From Halieaceae bacterium UBA6060 (GTDB taxonomy: Bacteria; Pseudomonadota; Gammaproteobacteria; Pseudomonadales; Halieaceae), in the NCBI GenBank assembly GCA_002428935.1, contig DIYG01000155.1, positions 1-19,892 of the forward strand: a DNA stretch of 19,892 bases, written 5' to 3'. The position numbers and the translations under genes are program-made. The notes below the pieces were generated by a model. It saw only the letters and a program-made list of their open reading frames with translations. It was not told the DNA's origin and ran no database searches. This document shows positions 13,903 through 19,892 of this stretch, one piece after another. How positions within the stretch are numbered: the stretch's first letter is position 1; every line of letters starts with the position of its first letter.

Positions 13903-15228
13903 CTAGATGTCTTCGGCCAGTTTCTTTTGCCGATCCAGTTCAGAGTCCATGTAGGCGATCCACTGCCGTGCATACTTCTCTGAGCGCTCATCGCGACCTG
14001 CAGCACGGAAGGCGTTACGCGCCTTGCTGTACTGTTTGGTGTTGAAGTAGGCCATGCCGAGCACCAGGTTGGCGTTATCTGCCCGTTTCACGCCGCCTCG
14101 ATCGAGGCCCTTGGTAATCGCCTCGATGGCTTCTTCGTTCTTGTCCGCATCCAGGTAGATGTTGCCAAGCCGGGCATAGAGGTCACCGGAATCTGACATC
14201 GAAGCGGCTTTCTCCATGGCGGGAATCGCGTCTTCAACCTCTTGAGCCTGGCGCAACGCACCGGCATACAACTCCCAGTTTTTCGAAGTGTCTTCGACGA
14301 TTTCCTCATCGAAGCCGCGCTTCAACACCTGAGACGCTTTATAGGGCACTTCCGCATTCAACAGCAGTGACGCCATATTGCGGAACTCACCATCCTTTTC
14401 GAGCATGTCCTGCACGTAGGCGGTTTCCATGGCTCCGAGCTGCTTTGTCTCGTCGTTAGCTTCCGAGTACATGAAACTCAACTGCACCCAATACTGCTTC
14501 TTCGGATAGTAGGTGATGAGATCACGCAAGACCGCCGTCGCCTCGGCATTCATGCCTTTTTCCGCATAAAGGAAACGAGACAGGTTGTACCACTGCTCCT
14601 TCGGTACTCGACCCTTGCCCTCAAAATCGGCGATGGCAATCTGGATGTTATCCAATGCCTTATCGTAGTCCTTGAGCTGGTAGTACCCCTGAGCCAGCAG
14701 CACGTAAGCGTTCGCATTAGGGGTGGTGGTCATGTCGAACCACTTCAGAAGAGCGTTAACGCCGTCTTGCCACCGCTCCTGAACAAAATACAGCTGCGCA
14801 ACCGTGAAGCGAGTGTTGATCTCCATAGCCAGTGGTATGTCTGGCTGCTTGATTACGTTTTCGTAGGACTGCAGCGCGGAGGTGTAGTCCTCACGGGAGT
14901 AATGAATAAACGCGTAGAGATTGTAGACGTTGGCCAACTCGTAGCTGTTGAGCTCGTTATCACGACGCCCGGCTAGCATGGCATCGAGAATCTTCTGCGC
15001 CGTGGCCATGTCTTTCGCTTCCGCGGCCGCTTGAGCCTCCGCAAGCTTTTCATAAACCTTGTTGCGCAGCGCCGGAGTACGGCGTGTCTCCTGCTCTTTT
15101 TTCGCTTCTTCCTGCGCCTGAGCGGAGGCTACTCCACTCAAGATTGGGCCCAAAGCTGTCTGGGAGAGGACAAGCTGGGCGGCGAGGACCGGTGCGGCCA
15201 GCAGCGCCGCCTTACGGATTGTTGGCAT
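13903..15228 (-). CDS. Periplasmic TPR protein of the TonB2-type operon
   Basis: 441 residues. A signal peptide (1 to about 38, hydrophobic LLAAPVLAAQLVLSQTAL, ending ASAQAQ) precedes an EEAKKEQE helix and then a run of tetratricopeptide-like helical repeats. Recognisable units include YNLYAFIHYSREDYTSALQSY, YVLLAQGYYQLKDYDKALDN, LYARLGNIYLDADKNEEAIEA and LVLGMAYFNTKQYSKARNAF. It begins three bases after the tonB stop and closes the operon. In Vibrio and Shewanella a TPR protein is likewise encoded just after tonB2 and is thought to assist energy transfer at the periplasmic face; that role is inferred here by synteny. The bidirectional terminator follows. Confidence 0.85.
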   Translation of the reverse strand: MPTIRKAALLAAPVLAAQLVLSQTALGPILSGVASAQAQEEAKKEQETRRTPALRNKVYEKLAEAQAAAEAKDMATAQKILDAMLAGRRDNELNSYELANVYNLYAFIHYSREDYTSALQSYENVIKQPDIPLAMEINTRFTVAQLYFVQERWQDGVNALLKWFDMTTTPNANAYVLLAQGYYQLKDYDKALDNIQIAIADFEGKGRVPKEQWYNLSRFLYAEKGMNAEATAVLRDLITYYPKKQYWVQLSFMYSEANDETKQLGAMETAYVQDMLEKDGEFRNMASLLLNAEVPYKASQVLKRGFDEEIVEDTSKNWELYAGALRQAQEVEDAIPAMEKAASMSDSGDLYARLGNIYLDADKNEEAIEAITKGLDRGGVKRADNANLVLGMAYFNTKQYSKARNAFRAAGRDERSEKYARQWIAYMDSELDRQKKLAEDI

Positions 15229-15231
15229 GCC

Positions 15232-15837
15232 TTACTGCTCCAGCTCGTAGGTAAACTTGTTCTGAACGCCGGCCACCTCGATGGCCTCCCCATCCACAAC
15301 CCGGGGCTTGTATTTGAACTTCTCAGCGGCTTTTACTGATGCACGCTCGAAGACGCCCGATGGTGAGCAATCCACAGGAATGGGATCTCGGATTGAGCCT
15401 GAACGGGTCACGGTGTACTCAACGATGCAGTACCCAGTGATGCCACGAGTCTGAGCACGGCGGGGGTAGATGGGCGCCACCTTCACAATGGGCAGATACT
15501 CGCCATCGCCGGTGGACATGCCGCTGGTGCTGATGTCGACGGAGACACTGGCTGCGGGGGCGATGTTAGCCACGTCCATATCGGTGTCGAAGTCGATCTC
15601 AATCTGATCCAGCTCCGGCGGGGGCTCTTCGGGGTCTTCGACTTTTTCTGGTTTAACTTCCTTGGTATTGACCTCGATCTCCCGATCTGGAGTCACAATA
15701 TCGGCGATCTTGCGGCCTTTTACTTCTTCCTGCTCATAATCTTTATCAATCAGACTCTGCATCAGGAAGAACAGTCCGAATGCCACGGGTATGGCAACCA
15801 GTGCCCCTACCAGTGACCGAAGAATACTGTTGCCCAT
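15232..15837 (-). CDS. tonB: TonB2-type energy transducer TonB
   Basis: 201 residues, short like TonB2 rather than enteric TonB1. A single N-terminal membrane anchor (about 8-28) is followed by a short acidic, proline-poor linker (EDPEEPPPE at 68-76, not the long Pro-Lys arm) and a C-terminal TonB domain from about 112: YLPIVKVAPIYPRRAQTRGITG, then EYTVTRSGSIRDP, ASVKAAEKFKYKPRVVDG and a final NKFTYELEQ. It should link the ExbB/ExbD motor to TonB boxes of outer-membrane receptors. Spacing to the upstream ExbD gene is 133 bases, unusually wide for this operon, so an internal promoter is possible. The TPR gene follows three bases after. Confidence 0.93.
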   Translation of the reverse strand: MGNSILRSLVGALVAIPVAFGLFFLMQSLIDKDYEQEEVKGRKIADIVTPDREIEVNTKEVKPEKVEDPEEPPPELDQIEIDFDTDMDVANIAPAASVSVDISTSGMSTGDGEYLPIVKVAPIYPRRAQTRGITGYCIVEYTVTRSGSIRDPIPVDCSPSGVFERASVKAAEKFKYKPRVVDGEAIEVAGVQNKFTYELEQ

Positions 15838-15970
15838 GGCTCTAAACCTCGCGTCAGTTCGTTCTTGCCGTTCTTGCGCCTTTTACCGAGCCATCCATGA
15901 GCCTCAGGTCTTAGGCACTACCGGAGCTGTGTTGGTTCCCCGCCCCGGCATCCGCACAAATCAGCGGTAA
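15838..15970. other. 133-base gap inside the TonB operon
   Basis: The only non-tight junction of the operon; all others are 24 bases or less. No family-like coding is seen, only a 14-codon frame on the minus strand. GTTCTTGC occurs twice (15859-15866 and 15869-15876, plus strand). It may hold a promoter or processing site for tonB. Confidence 0.4.
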
Positions 15971-16393
15971 TCAGGCCTCATCATCCGTGGAGATACACGG
16001 CGGAGAGGTCAGAAGCGGCCGCACTGCATCATAGAGGTCCTCCACGATGTAGGCCGGCGTATCCTGATCTACCTGGATCACCATATTCGCCTGTGGTGCC
16101 TCTTTTTTCGCCACCTCGACCATGCGGGCAGCGCGTTCCATCGGCACCTTGTTCTTGTTGTAGTAGATATCTCCGCGGCCATCAACCGCAAAGATGATCG
16201 TGCCCCGCTCGCAGATGTCCGTCGTGCTCGCCTGAGGCTTGAACAGCTCGACCCCGGGCTCCTTGACGAAGGAGGAGGTAACGATAAAGAAGATCAGCAT
16301 GATGAAGACCACGTCCAGCATGGGCGTGAGGTCGATCTTGCCAGCTTCCTCGTCTGCGGCCTTGCTGCGGGCCCCGCCTTCTCGAATGCTCAT
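15971..16393 (-). CDS. exbD: ExbD/TolR-family biopolymer transport protein (second of two)
   Basis: 140 residues: a short cytosolic N-terminus, one transmembrane segment (about 24-41, LTPMLDVVFIMLIFFIVTSSF) carrying the proton-channel aspartate Asp27, and a periplasmic domain ending in a DLYDAVRPLLTS-type helix and an acidic tail. It contains several cysteines (Cys61, Cys133) that the other copy lacks. It starts one base after the stop of the first ExbD, so the pair is translated together. The two copies are 40-50 percent alike overall by eye but nearly identical at DNA level over the membrane segment. TonB2 operons usually contain one ExbD, so a heteromeric ExbD pair around the ExbB pentamer is likely. 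Confidence 0.9.
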   Translation of the reverse strand: MSIREGGARSKAADEEAGKIDLTPMLDVVFIMLIFFIVTSSFVKEPGVELFKPQASTTDICERGTIIFAVDGRGDIYYNKNKVPMERAARMVEVAKKEAPQANMVIQVDQDTPAYIVEDLYDAVRPLLTSPPCISTDDEA

Positions 16394-16394
16394 A

Positions 16395-16805
16395 TCAACG
16401 CCGCTCCCCGCTGGCCCAGTTCACAATACCGGCACCAGCCTCGCGGGCCGCATCAGCCACATCCACGACCGTATTGGCGGTAGCCCCCTTATCAACTTTG
16501 ATGCTCACAGGAGCTTCCGGGTCCGCCGCCAGCAGGCGCTGGATGTTGGCGCGCACGGCGCGAGCATCTACCCGACGATTCTCCATCCAGATCTGATCGT
16601 CCGCCTCGATGCGCACGAGGATAGAAACGGAATCATTCTCCGGCGGGTTATTGTTGGCGTCGGGGCGATTAACCTCGATGCCGGCCTCTTTGATAAATGA
16701 GGCCACAACGATGAAGAAGATCAGCATGATAAAGACCACGTCCAGCATGGGCGTGAGATCGATATCCGCTCCCTCTTCTTCCTGCTTTTTTACAAGTTTG
16801 CGCAT
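16395..16805 (-). CDS. exbD: ExbD/TolR-family biopolymer transport protein (first of two)
   Basis: 136 residues: basic N-terminal MRKLVKKQEEEG, a membrane segment DLTPMLDVVFIMLIFFIVVAS (16-36) with channel aspartate Asp22, then a periplasmic domain with SVSILVRIEADDQIWMENRRVD, VSIKVDKGATANTVVDV and VVDVADAAREAGAG. The LTPMLDVVFIMLIFFIV signature is diagnostic of ExbD/TolR. It is 24 bases after exbB, with a short palindrome (16826-16840) at the exbB stop. It is paired with the other ExbD immediately downstream. Together with ExbB it forms the inner-membrane proton-driven motor. Confidence 0.92.
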   Translation of the reverse strand: MRKLVKKQEEEGADIDLTPMLDVVFIMLIFFIVVASFIKEAGIEVNRPDANNNPPENDSVSILVRIEADDQIWMENRRVDARAVRANIQRLLAADPEAPVSIKVDKGATANTVVDVADAAREAGAGIVNWASGERR

Positions 16806-16825
16806 GTAATAGCGTCCCTTAAACC

Positions 16826-16840
16826 CGGATCAGTGATCCG
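16826..16840. repeat. Palindrome at the exbB stop codon
   Basis: CGGATCA (16826-16832), one base, TGATCCG (16834-16840): seven-base perfect arms overlapping the exbB TGA. In the mRNA it forms a tight hairpin in front of exbD and could tune the exbB:exbD ratio. No U-run follows. Confidence 0.4.
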
Positions 16841-17348
16841 AGGTCAGCTGGTCTTCCAGCAGTTCCTGCTCACGATCGGCAATACGCTGCAAATAAGTGT
16901 TGGCAAACAGCCCGGACAGGGCCGCGACCATACCGGCCATCGTGGGGATCGTCGCACGCTCGACACCACCGGCCATGGACTTCGCATCGCCACCACCGGT
17001 GACCGCCATGACGTTAAACACCTCGATCATGCCCGTTACCGTGCCCAACAATCCCAGCAGAGGGCAAAGGGCAACCAAGGTAGTGATGACCGGAAGATTC
17101 GTCTGGATGTCTTCGCGAGCGATGGACAGCAGGCGCTCACGCACCTGCTTTGCGTTCCATGACTTACGCTCCGAGCGACCTTCCCAGGTGCTGATGACCC
17201 CGAAAACCTCTTTGCGCCATACAAAGCTGAAGAACCACAGGCGCTCGAAGATCAGGGTCCACATGACGAAGACCAGGATGGCGATGAGCCAAAGCACATT
17301 CCCGCCCTTGTCCATGAAGGCGAGAATGGTCTCCAGGAAACCTCCCAT
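16830..17348 (-). CDS. exbB: ExbB/TolQ/MotA-family proton channel protein
   Basis: 172 residues, three predicted membrane helices: 17-40 (NVLWLIAILVFVMWTLIFER), 85-112 (PVITTLVALCPLLGLLGTVTGMI) and 132-152 (TIPTMAGMVAALSGLFANTY). The PLLGLLGTVTGMI block and the third-helix GG.. ATIPT are the family signature, with polar Thr residues lining the pore. It is the short form, corresponding to ExbB2 of Vibrio TonB2 clusters, and is distinct from the larger TtpC-like protein just upstream (18-base gap). It should assemble with the ExbD proteins and transduce proton motive force to TonB. Confidence 0.92.
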   Translation of the reverse strand: MGGFLETILAFMDKGGNVLWLIAILVFVMWTLIFERLWFFSFVWRKEVFGVISTWEGRSERKSWNAKQVRERLLSIAREDIQTNLPVITTLVALCPLLGLLGTVTGMIEVFNVMAVTGGGDAKSMAGGVERATIPTMAGMVAALSGLFANTYLQRIADREQELLEDQLTSDH

Positions 17349-17366
17349 GATCAGACTCCCGACCGG

Positions 17367-18797
17367 TTAGCGGTTTGCGCTTTCGGAGTGCTCGGCAACG
17401 ATACCCGTCGCCTGCTCGTTCAGCACGTGGAGGATACGTTGGGCTCGTCCGTTGACGATCGTGTGCAGAAGCACCGTCGGGATGGCTACCAACAGACCCA
17501 GTACCGTGGTGATCAAGGCTCCAGAAATACCGCCGGCCATGGCCTTCGGATCGCCAGCACCAAAGATGGTGATGGCCTGGAAGGTGATGATCATACCGGT
17601 CACCGTACCCAGCAGACCCATGAGCGGGGCAACAGCGGCGATGATCTTGAGCAGGGTCAGACCCGACTCGAGCTTCGGCGTTTCGCGCATCACGCCCTCG
17701 GACATCTTCAGCTCGAGCGTCTCGAGATCCATGCTTGGGTTGTCTTCGTGAATCTTCAGGACGCGGCCCAGGGGGTTGTTGTCCATGGCCTTGTCAGACT
17801 TGAGCTGTTTGCTGACCTTGGCGCTCACACCCGTGAGTACCAGCAGACGGAAGACCGCGAGCAACAGCGCAAAGATACCGACGGCGGTGATGGCATAGCC
17901 CACGTAACCGCCCTGGTGCCAGCGCTCTTCGAGGGTCGGGCTGTCGATGATCGCCGCGAGGAAGGAACCGCCGGTGGGGCCCGTCGGGTCGATACCGAAC
18001 TGCTGCATGCCACTGCTTGAATTCGCCAGGGAGCTGGCCCAACCCGTGTACTGGCCAGCGGGCTGACGCGGCAGCACGCTGAGGTTGCCGTTCTCGTACT
18101 TGAGGTAGTTACCTTCCGTGTCGATGACGTTGAAGGCACCAATACGAACCACGTTGCGCGCGGCACGCTCGCCCGAAGGCGTGGCAACTTCCGTATTGAA
18201 CGCTACGACTTTGCCCGTCTCGGTGATTTCACGGAGCATCTCGTACCACACGCGCTCGATTTCCTCGATGCTGGGCAGACGATCCGACGTGCTCATCTTG
18301 TCGATGAGCTCCTGCAGGAATTCACCGCGGTTGGGATATTCCGCCGAAACAAGAGATACATCCAGGTTGGCCTTGAGGTCGCCAGAGGCGGCGGTCAGGT
18401 GGCCAAACAGCTCCGTCAGGGCACCGAGGCGCTCGCGCAGCTGTTCTTGCTTCTCAGCAACCAACAGCTCATTGTTGTTGAACTGCTCTTCCAGCTGAGC
18501 AGAGCGGCGCTCTTCGCGGGTCCGCTCGGCCTCAGCTTCGTTAAGGAGGCGTTCCTGGTCATTTTTCGCGGCTTGGAAGCGCTGCTCACGGGCGCGAGCT
18601 TCGCTTTGCTCCGTGACCGCACCCTGCTTAACGAATTCCAGCAGTTGGTTCAGGTTTTCCGCAGCTACCTCGCGAGGATCCGGCGGTGGCGGCGCGGCGG
18701 CCGCTGCTTCGGCTTCATCCTGGGCAAAGGTGACGCTCGACATCGCCACCATGCCGCCCAGCGCAAGGGCAGAAAAGAGTTTGTTAAGCGAGTTCAT
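17367..18797 (-). CDS. ttpC: TtpC-like protein: MotA/TolQ/ExbB channel domain with long periplasmic N-terminus
   Basis: 476 residues. A signal peptide (1-25, ending TFAQ) precedes a low-complexity AAAAAPPPPDP stretch, a long coiled coil (about 45-130, rich in Glu, Gln, Arg), a globular periplasmic section, and a C-terminal MotA/TolQ/ExbB domain with three helices near 298-322, 382-412 and 425-448. The channel motif PLMGLLGTVTGMI lies at 391-403. This is the architecture of TtpC, required with ExbB2, ExbD2 and TonB2 for siderophore uptake in Vibrio. ATG 18797 overlaps the DUF3450 stop by one base (TAATG), so the two are translationally coupled. The symbol is based on architecture and synteny only. 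Confidence 0.88.
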   Translation of the reverse strand: MNSLNKLFSALALGGMVAMSSVTFAQDEAEAAAAAPPPPDPREVAAENLNQLLEFVKQGAVTEQSEARAREQRFQAAKNDQERLLNEAEAERTREERRSAQLEEQFNNNELLVAEKQEQLRERLGALTELFGHLTAASGDLKANLDVSLVSAEYPNRGEFLQELIDKMSTSDRLPSIEEIERVWYEMLREITETGKVVAFNTEVATPSGERAARNVVRIGAFNVIDTEGNYLKYENGNLSVLPRQPAGQYTGWASSLANSSSGMQQFGIDPTGPTGGSFLAAIIDSPTLEERWHQGGYVGYAITAVGIFALLLAVFRLLVLTGVSAKVSKQLKSDKAMDNNPLGRVLKIHEDNPSMDLETLELKMSEGVMRETPKLESGLTLLKIIAAVAPLMGLLGTVTGMIITFQAITIFGAGDPKAMAGGISGALITTVLGLLVAIPTVLLHTIVNGRAQRILHVLNEQATGIVAEHSESANR

Positions 18798-19573
18798 TAT
18801 TGCGCCTCCGGTGCAGCGATGGGCATTTCAAGAAGGTCGATGGTGGCCTGCTTCTTGGCGATTCGAACACCCTGGCGAATGGCCGCGGAGTAATCACCGG
18901 TGGGAAGGGGATCCCAGCTGCGCGACTCGTTGTTCCACACGCCGGCTTCCGCGCCGTCGGTGGTCTGGTAAACGAGAGCAATCCGACCGATGCGCAGGAA
19001 GTCCACATCGCGGGGGCCCGTGCCCGTGTCAATCGTTGCGTTGTACGTCTCGAAGCCTCGGCCGTACTGAAGCTCAATGTTGTAGGCCTCGAGTACCTGA
19101 CGGAATTTCTCTGCAACGGTCAGGTCCGAGCGATCCACGTTGGTGCGCAGGAATTCGATCCGCGCACGACGCTCGTCGATATTGAAGGGCACATCCATCT
19201 CAACGAACTGCTCCAGCCCGTCAATCATGCGGATAACCAGAGGCGTCATCTGCCGCTGAATAACCGTTACCTGGTCGATGGACTGATCAATCTCGTCGAT
19301 ACGACGAAGTTGGCTGTCGATCTGACGCTGCAGGCGGGCGTTGTAGACCCGAAGACCGTCGATCTGCTTCATGACCGTTTTGTAGTCGTCGAGCAGATTG
19401 CGGGTTTCATCGGCGAGGCGATCCACCTTGGCCTGAGACTGGCGCGCGGCATCGGTTTTCGTTGCGCTGACCTCGAGAATGTCGTCGAGTGTGTCTGCAT
19501 GCGTGGTCACAGCTGCGCCCAAGAGCGCGGCAGCGGCGACGAGCAGCACATTCTTCAGTCGATAGCTAATCAT
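18797..19573 (-). CDS. DUF3450 periplasmic protein at the head of the TonB2-type operon
   Basis: 258 residues from ATG 19573, chosen because the following sequence is a clean signal peptide (MISYRLKNVLLVAAAALLGAAV..HA, cleaved near residue 26) and AGGAAG lies ten bases upstream. An in-frame start at 19630 adds 19 uncharacteristic residues. The mature part begins with a predicted coiled coil (about 30-115; VDRLADETRNLL, RQIDSQLRRIDEIDQSIDQV), then MDVPFNIDERRARIEFLR, FRQVLEAYNIELQYGRGFETY and a C-terminal domain with RIGRIALVYQT. These match DUF3450, a family found next to ttpC-exbB2-exbD2-tonB2 in many marine gamma-proteobacteria. Its exact role is unknown; a periplasmic partner of TtpC coiled coils is an inference. 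Confidence 0.88.
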   Translation of the reverse strand: MISYRLKNVLLVAAAALLGAAVTTHADTLDDILEVSATKTDAARQSQAKVDRLADETRNLLDDYKTVMKQIDGLRVYNARLQRQIDSQLRRIDEIDQSIDQVTVIQRQMTPLVIRMIDGLEQFVEMDVPFNIDERRARIEFLRTNVDRSDLTVAEKFRQVLEAYNIELQYGRGFETYNATIDTGTGPRDVDFLRIGRIALVYQTTDGAEAGVWNNESRSWDPLPTGDYSAAIRQGVRIAKKQATIDLLEMPIAAPEAQ

Positions 19574-19809
19574 GGGAACTGTGCTTCCTGTGTCGAGAGA
19601 TTGTGAGCTGTTCTGTCTGGATGGTTTCAACAGAGACTCGGGGCCGGGTTGGTAACACCCCCAAGTCTTAGGCCGGGCGGAAGATGTAAACAGATAAGTT
19701 CGGTTATTTCAAACAACAGATGGCTCGTTGCTGCGCCGTTTGGGTCACTGTGTATTTGAGTAACATCATTCCTCGCAAAGGTAACAGTTATCCCGCCAAT
19801 TCCCGTGTC
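19574..19809. other. Leader and upstream region of the TonB2-type operon
   Basis: No gene seen. The best minus-strand promoter candidate is TTGAAA (19707-19712), 17 bases, TTACAT (19684-19689), with a strong -35 and a weak -10; it would give a leader of about 100 bases. No convincing Fur box was found by eye. Confidence 0.35.
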
Positions 19810-19892
19810 TTAAGGAAGAATGCGCGTGTACTCCAGAAACGTGTGCGCGGGATGTCCATCTTCGGCGGGGCACTCCTCCGCCGCCGCGAGCC
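19810..19892 (-). CDS. Possible 3' end of an upstream gene (fragment)
   Basis: Minus-strand frame open from the window edge to a TAA at 19812-19810. The last residues read LAAAEECPAEDGHPAHTFLE-YTRILP. The composition looks protein-like, and the other frames are poorer, but 27 residues are too few to assign a family. Confidence 0.3.
   Translation of the reverse strand, partial: LAAAEECPAEDGHPAHTFLEYTRILP

Noticed and set aside
18800..19606. 268-codon plus-strand open frame
   Set aside because: Mirror of the DUF3450 gene, which has signal peptide, coiled coil and operon context; this frame has none.
19631..19809. Fur box upstream of the TonB operon
   Set aside because: No stretch matched the 19-base Fur consensus well enough by eye; a matrix scan would decide.
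1..19892. CRISPR array, tRNA, rRNA, IS element or prophage
   Set aside because: No regularly spaced repeats, no cloverleaf-like sequence noticed, no transposase or integrase reading frame.

Overview
The window looks like chromosomal DNA of a gamma-proteobacterium, most likely a marine or aquatic member of the Cellvibrionales (Halieaceae-like). This is an inference from three things: a complete TonB2-type energising operon (DUF3450, TtpC-like ExbB, ExbB, two ExbD, TonB, TPR), a TonB-dependent receptor with an EEVVVTAQRRE-type TonB box, and moderately GC-rich coding with Shine-Dalgarno sites. I see no rRNA, tRNA, CRISPR array, IS element or phage gene.

Layout. (1) Positions 1-349 hold the 3' end of a short-chain dehydrogenase, followed by a DUF4136 lipoprotein (559-1155). 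(2) A five-gene minus-strand operon (6383 to 1189) encodes a feruloyl-CoA-synthetase-like ligase, an SDR, a DUF1295 membrane protein, a second SDR resembling the MFE-2/HSD17B4 dehydrogenase domain, and a second DUF1295 protein. (3) Divergent from it lie four small NTF2/SnoaL-fold proteins (6517-6942 +, 6922-7461 -, 7563-7946 +, 9657-10148 +) and a second acyl-CoA synthetase (7951-9594 +). The last NTF2 protein is exported and closely resembles limonene-1,2-epoxide hydrolase. (4) A large TonB-dependent receptor (12672-10255, -) is divergent from a tandem two-domain HxlR regulator (12862-13833, +), with a conspicuous inverted repeat between them. (5) The TonB2-type operon runs on the minus strand from 19573 to 13903.

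Working model (inference). Regions 2-4 form a specialised catabolic or modification island for a hydrophobic small molecule, such as a terpenoid, steroid or phenylpropanoid. The receptor imports the substrate, NTF2-fold enzymes hydrate, isomerise or open rings, SDRs and DUF1295 proteins do redox work, and two different CoA ligases activate carboxylates. The double-HxlR protein is the obvious regulator. A TTCGATA-type motif recurs in the receptor/regulator gap and in the CoA-ligase/NTF2 gap, hinting at shared control. No thiolase, acyl-CoA dehydrogenase or oxygenase is present, so the pathway cannot be complete here. The TonB2-type operon could energise the neighbouring receptor.

Terminators are visible after the receptor gene (10201-10227) and between the regulator and the TPR gene (13859-13880). 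Two divergent gaps carry good dyads (12717-12748 and 7520-7543).
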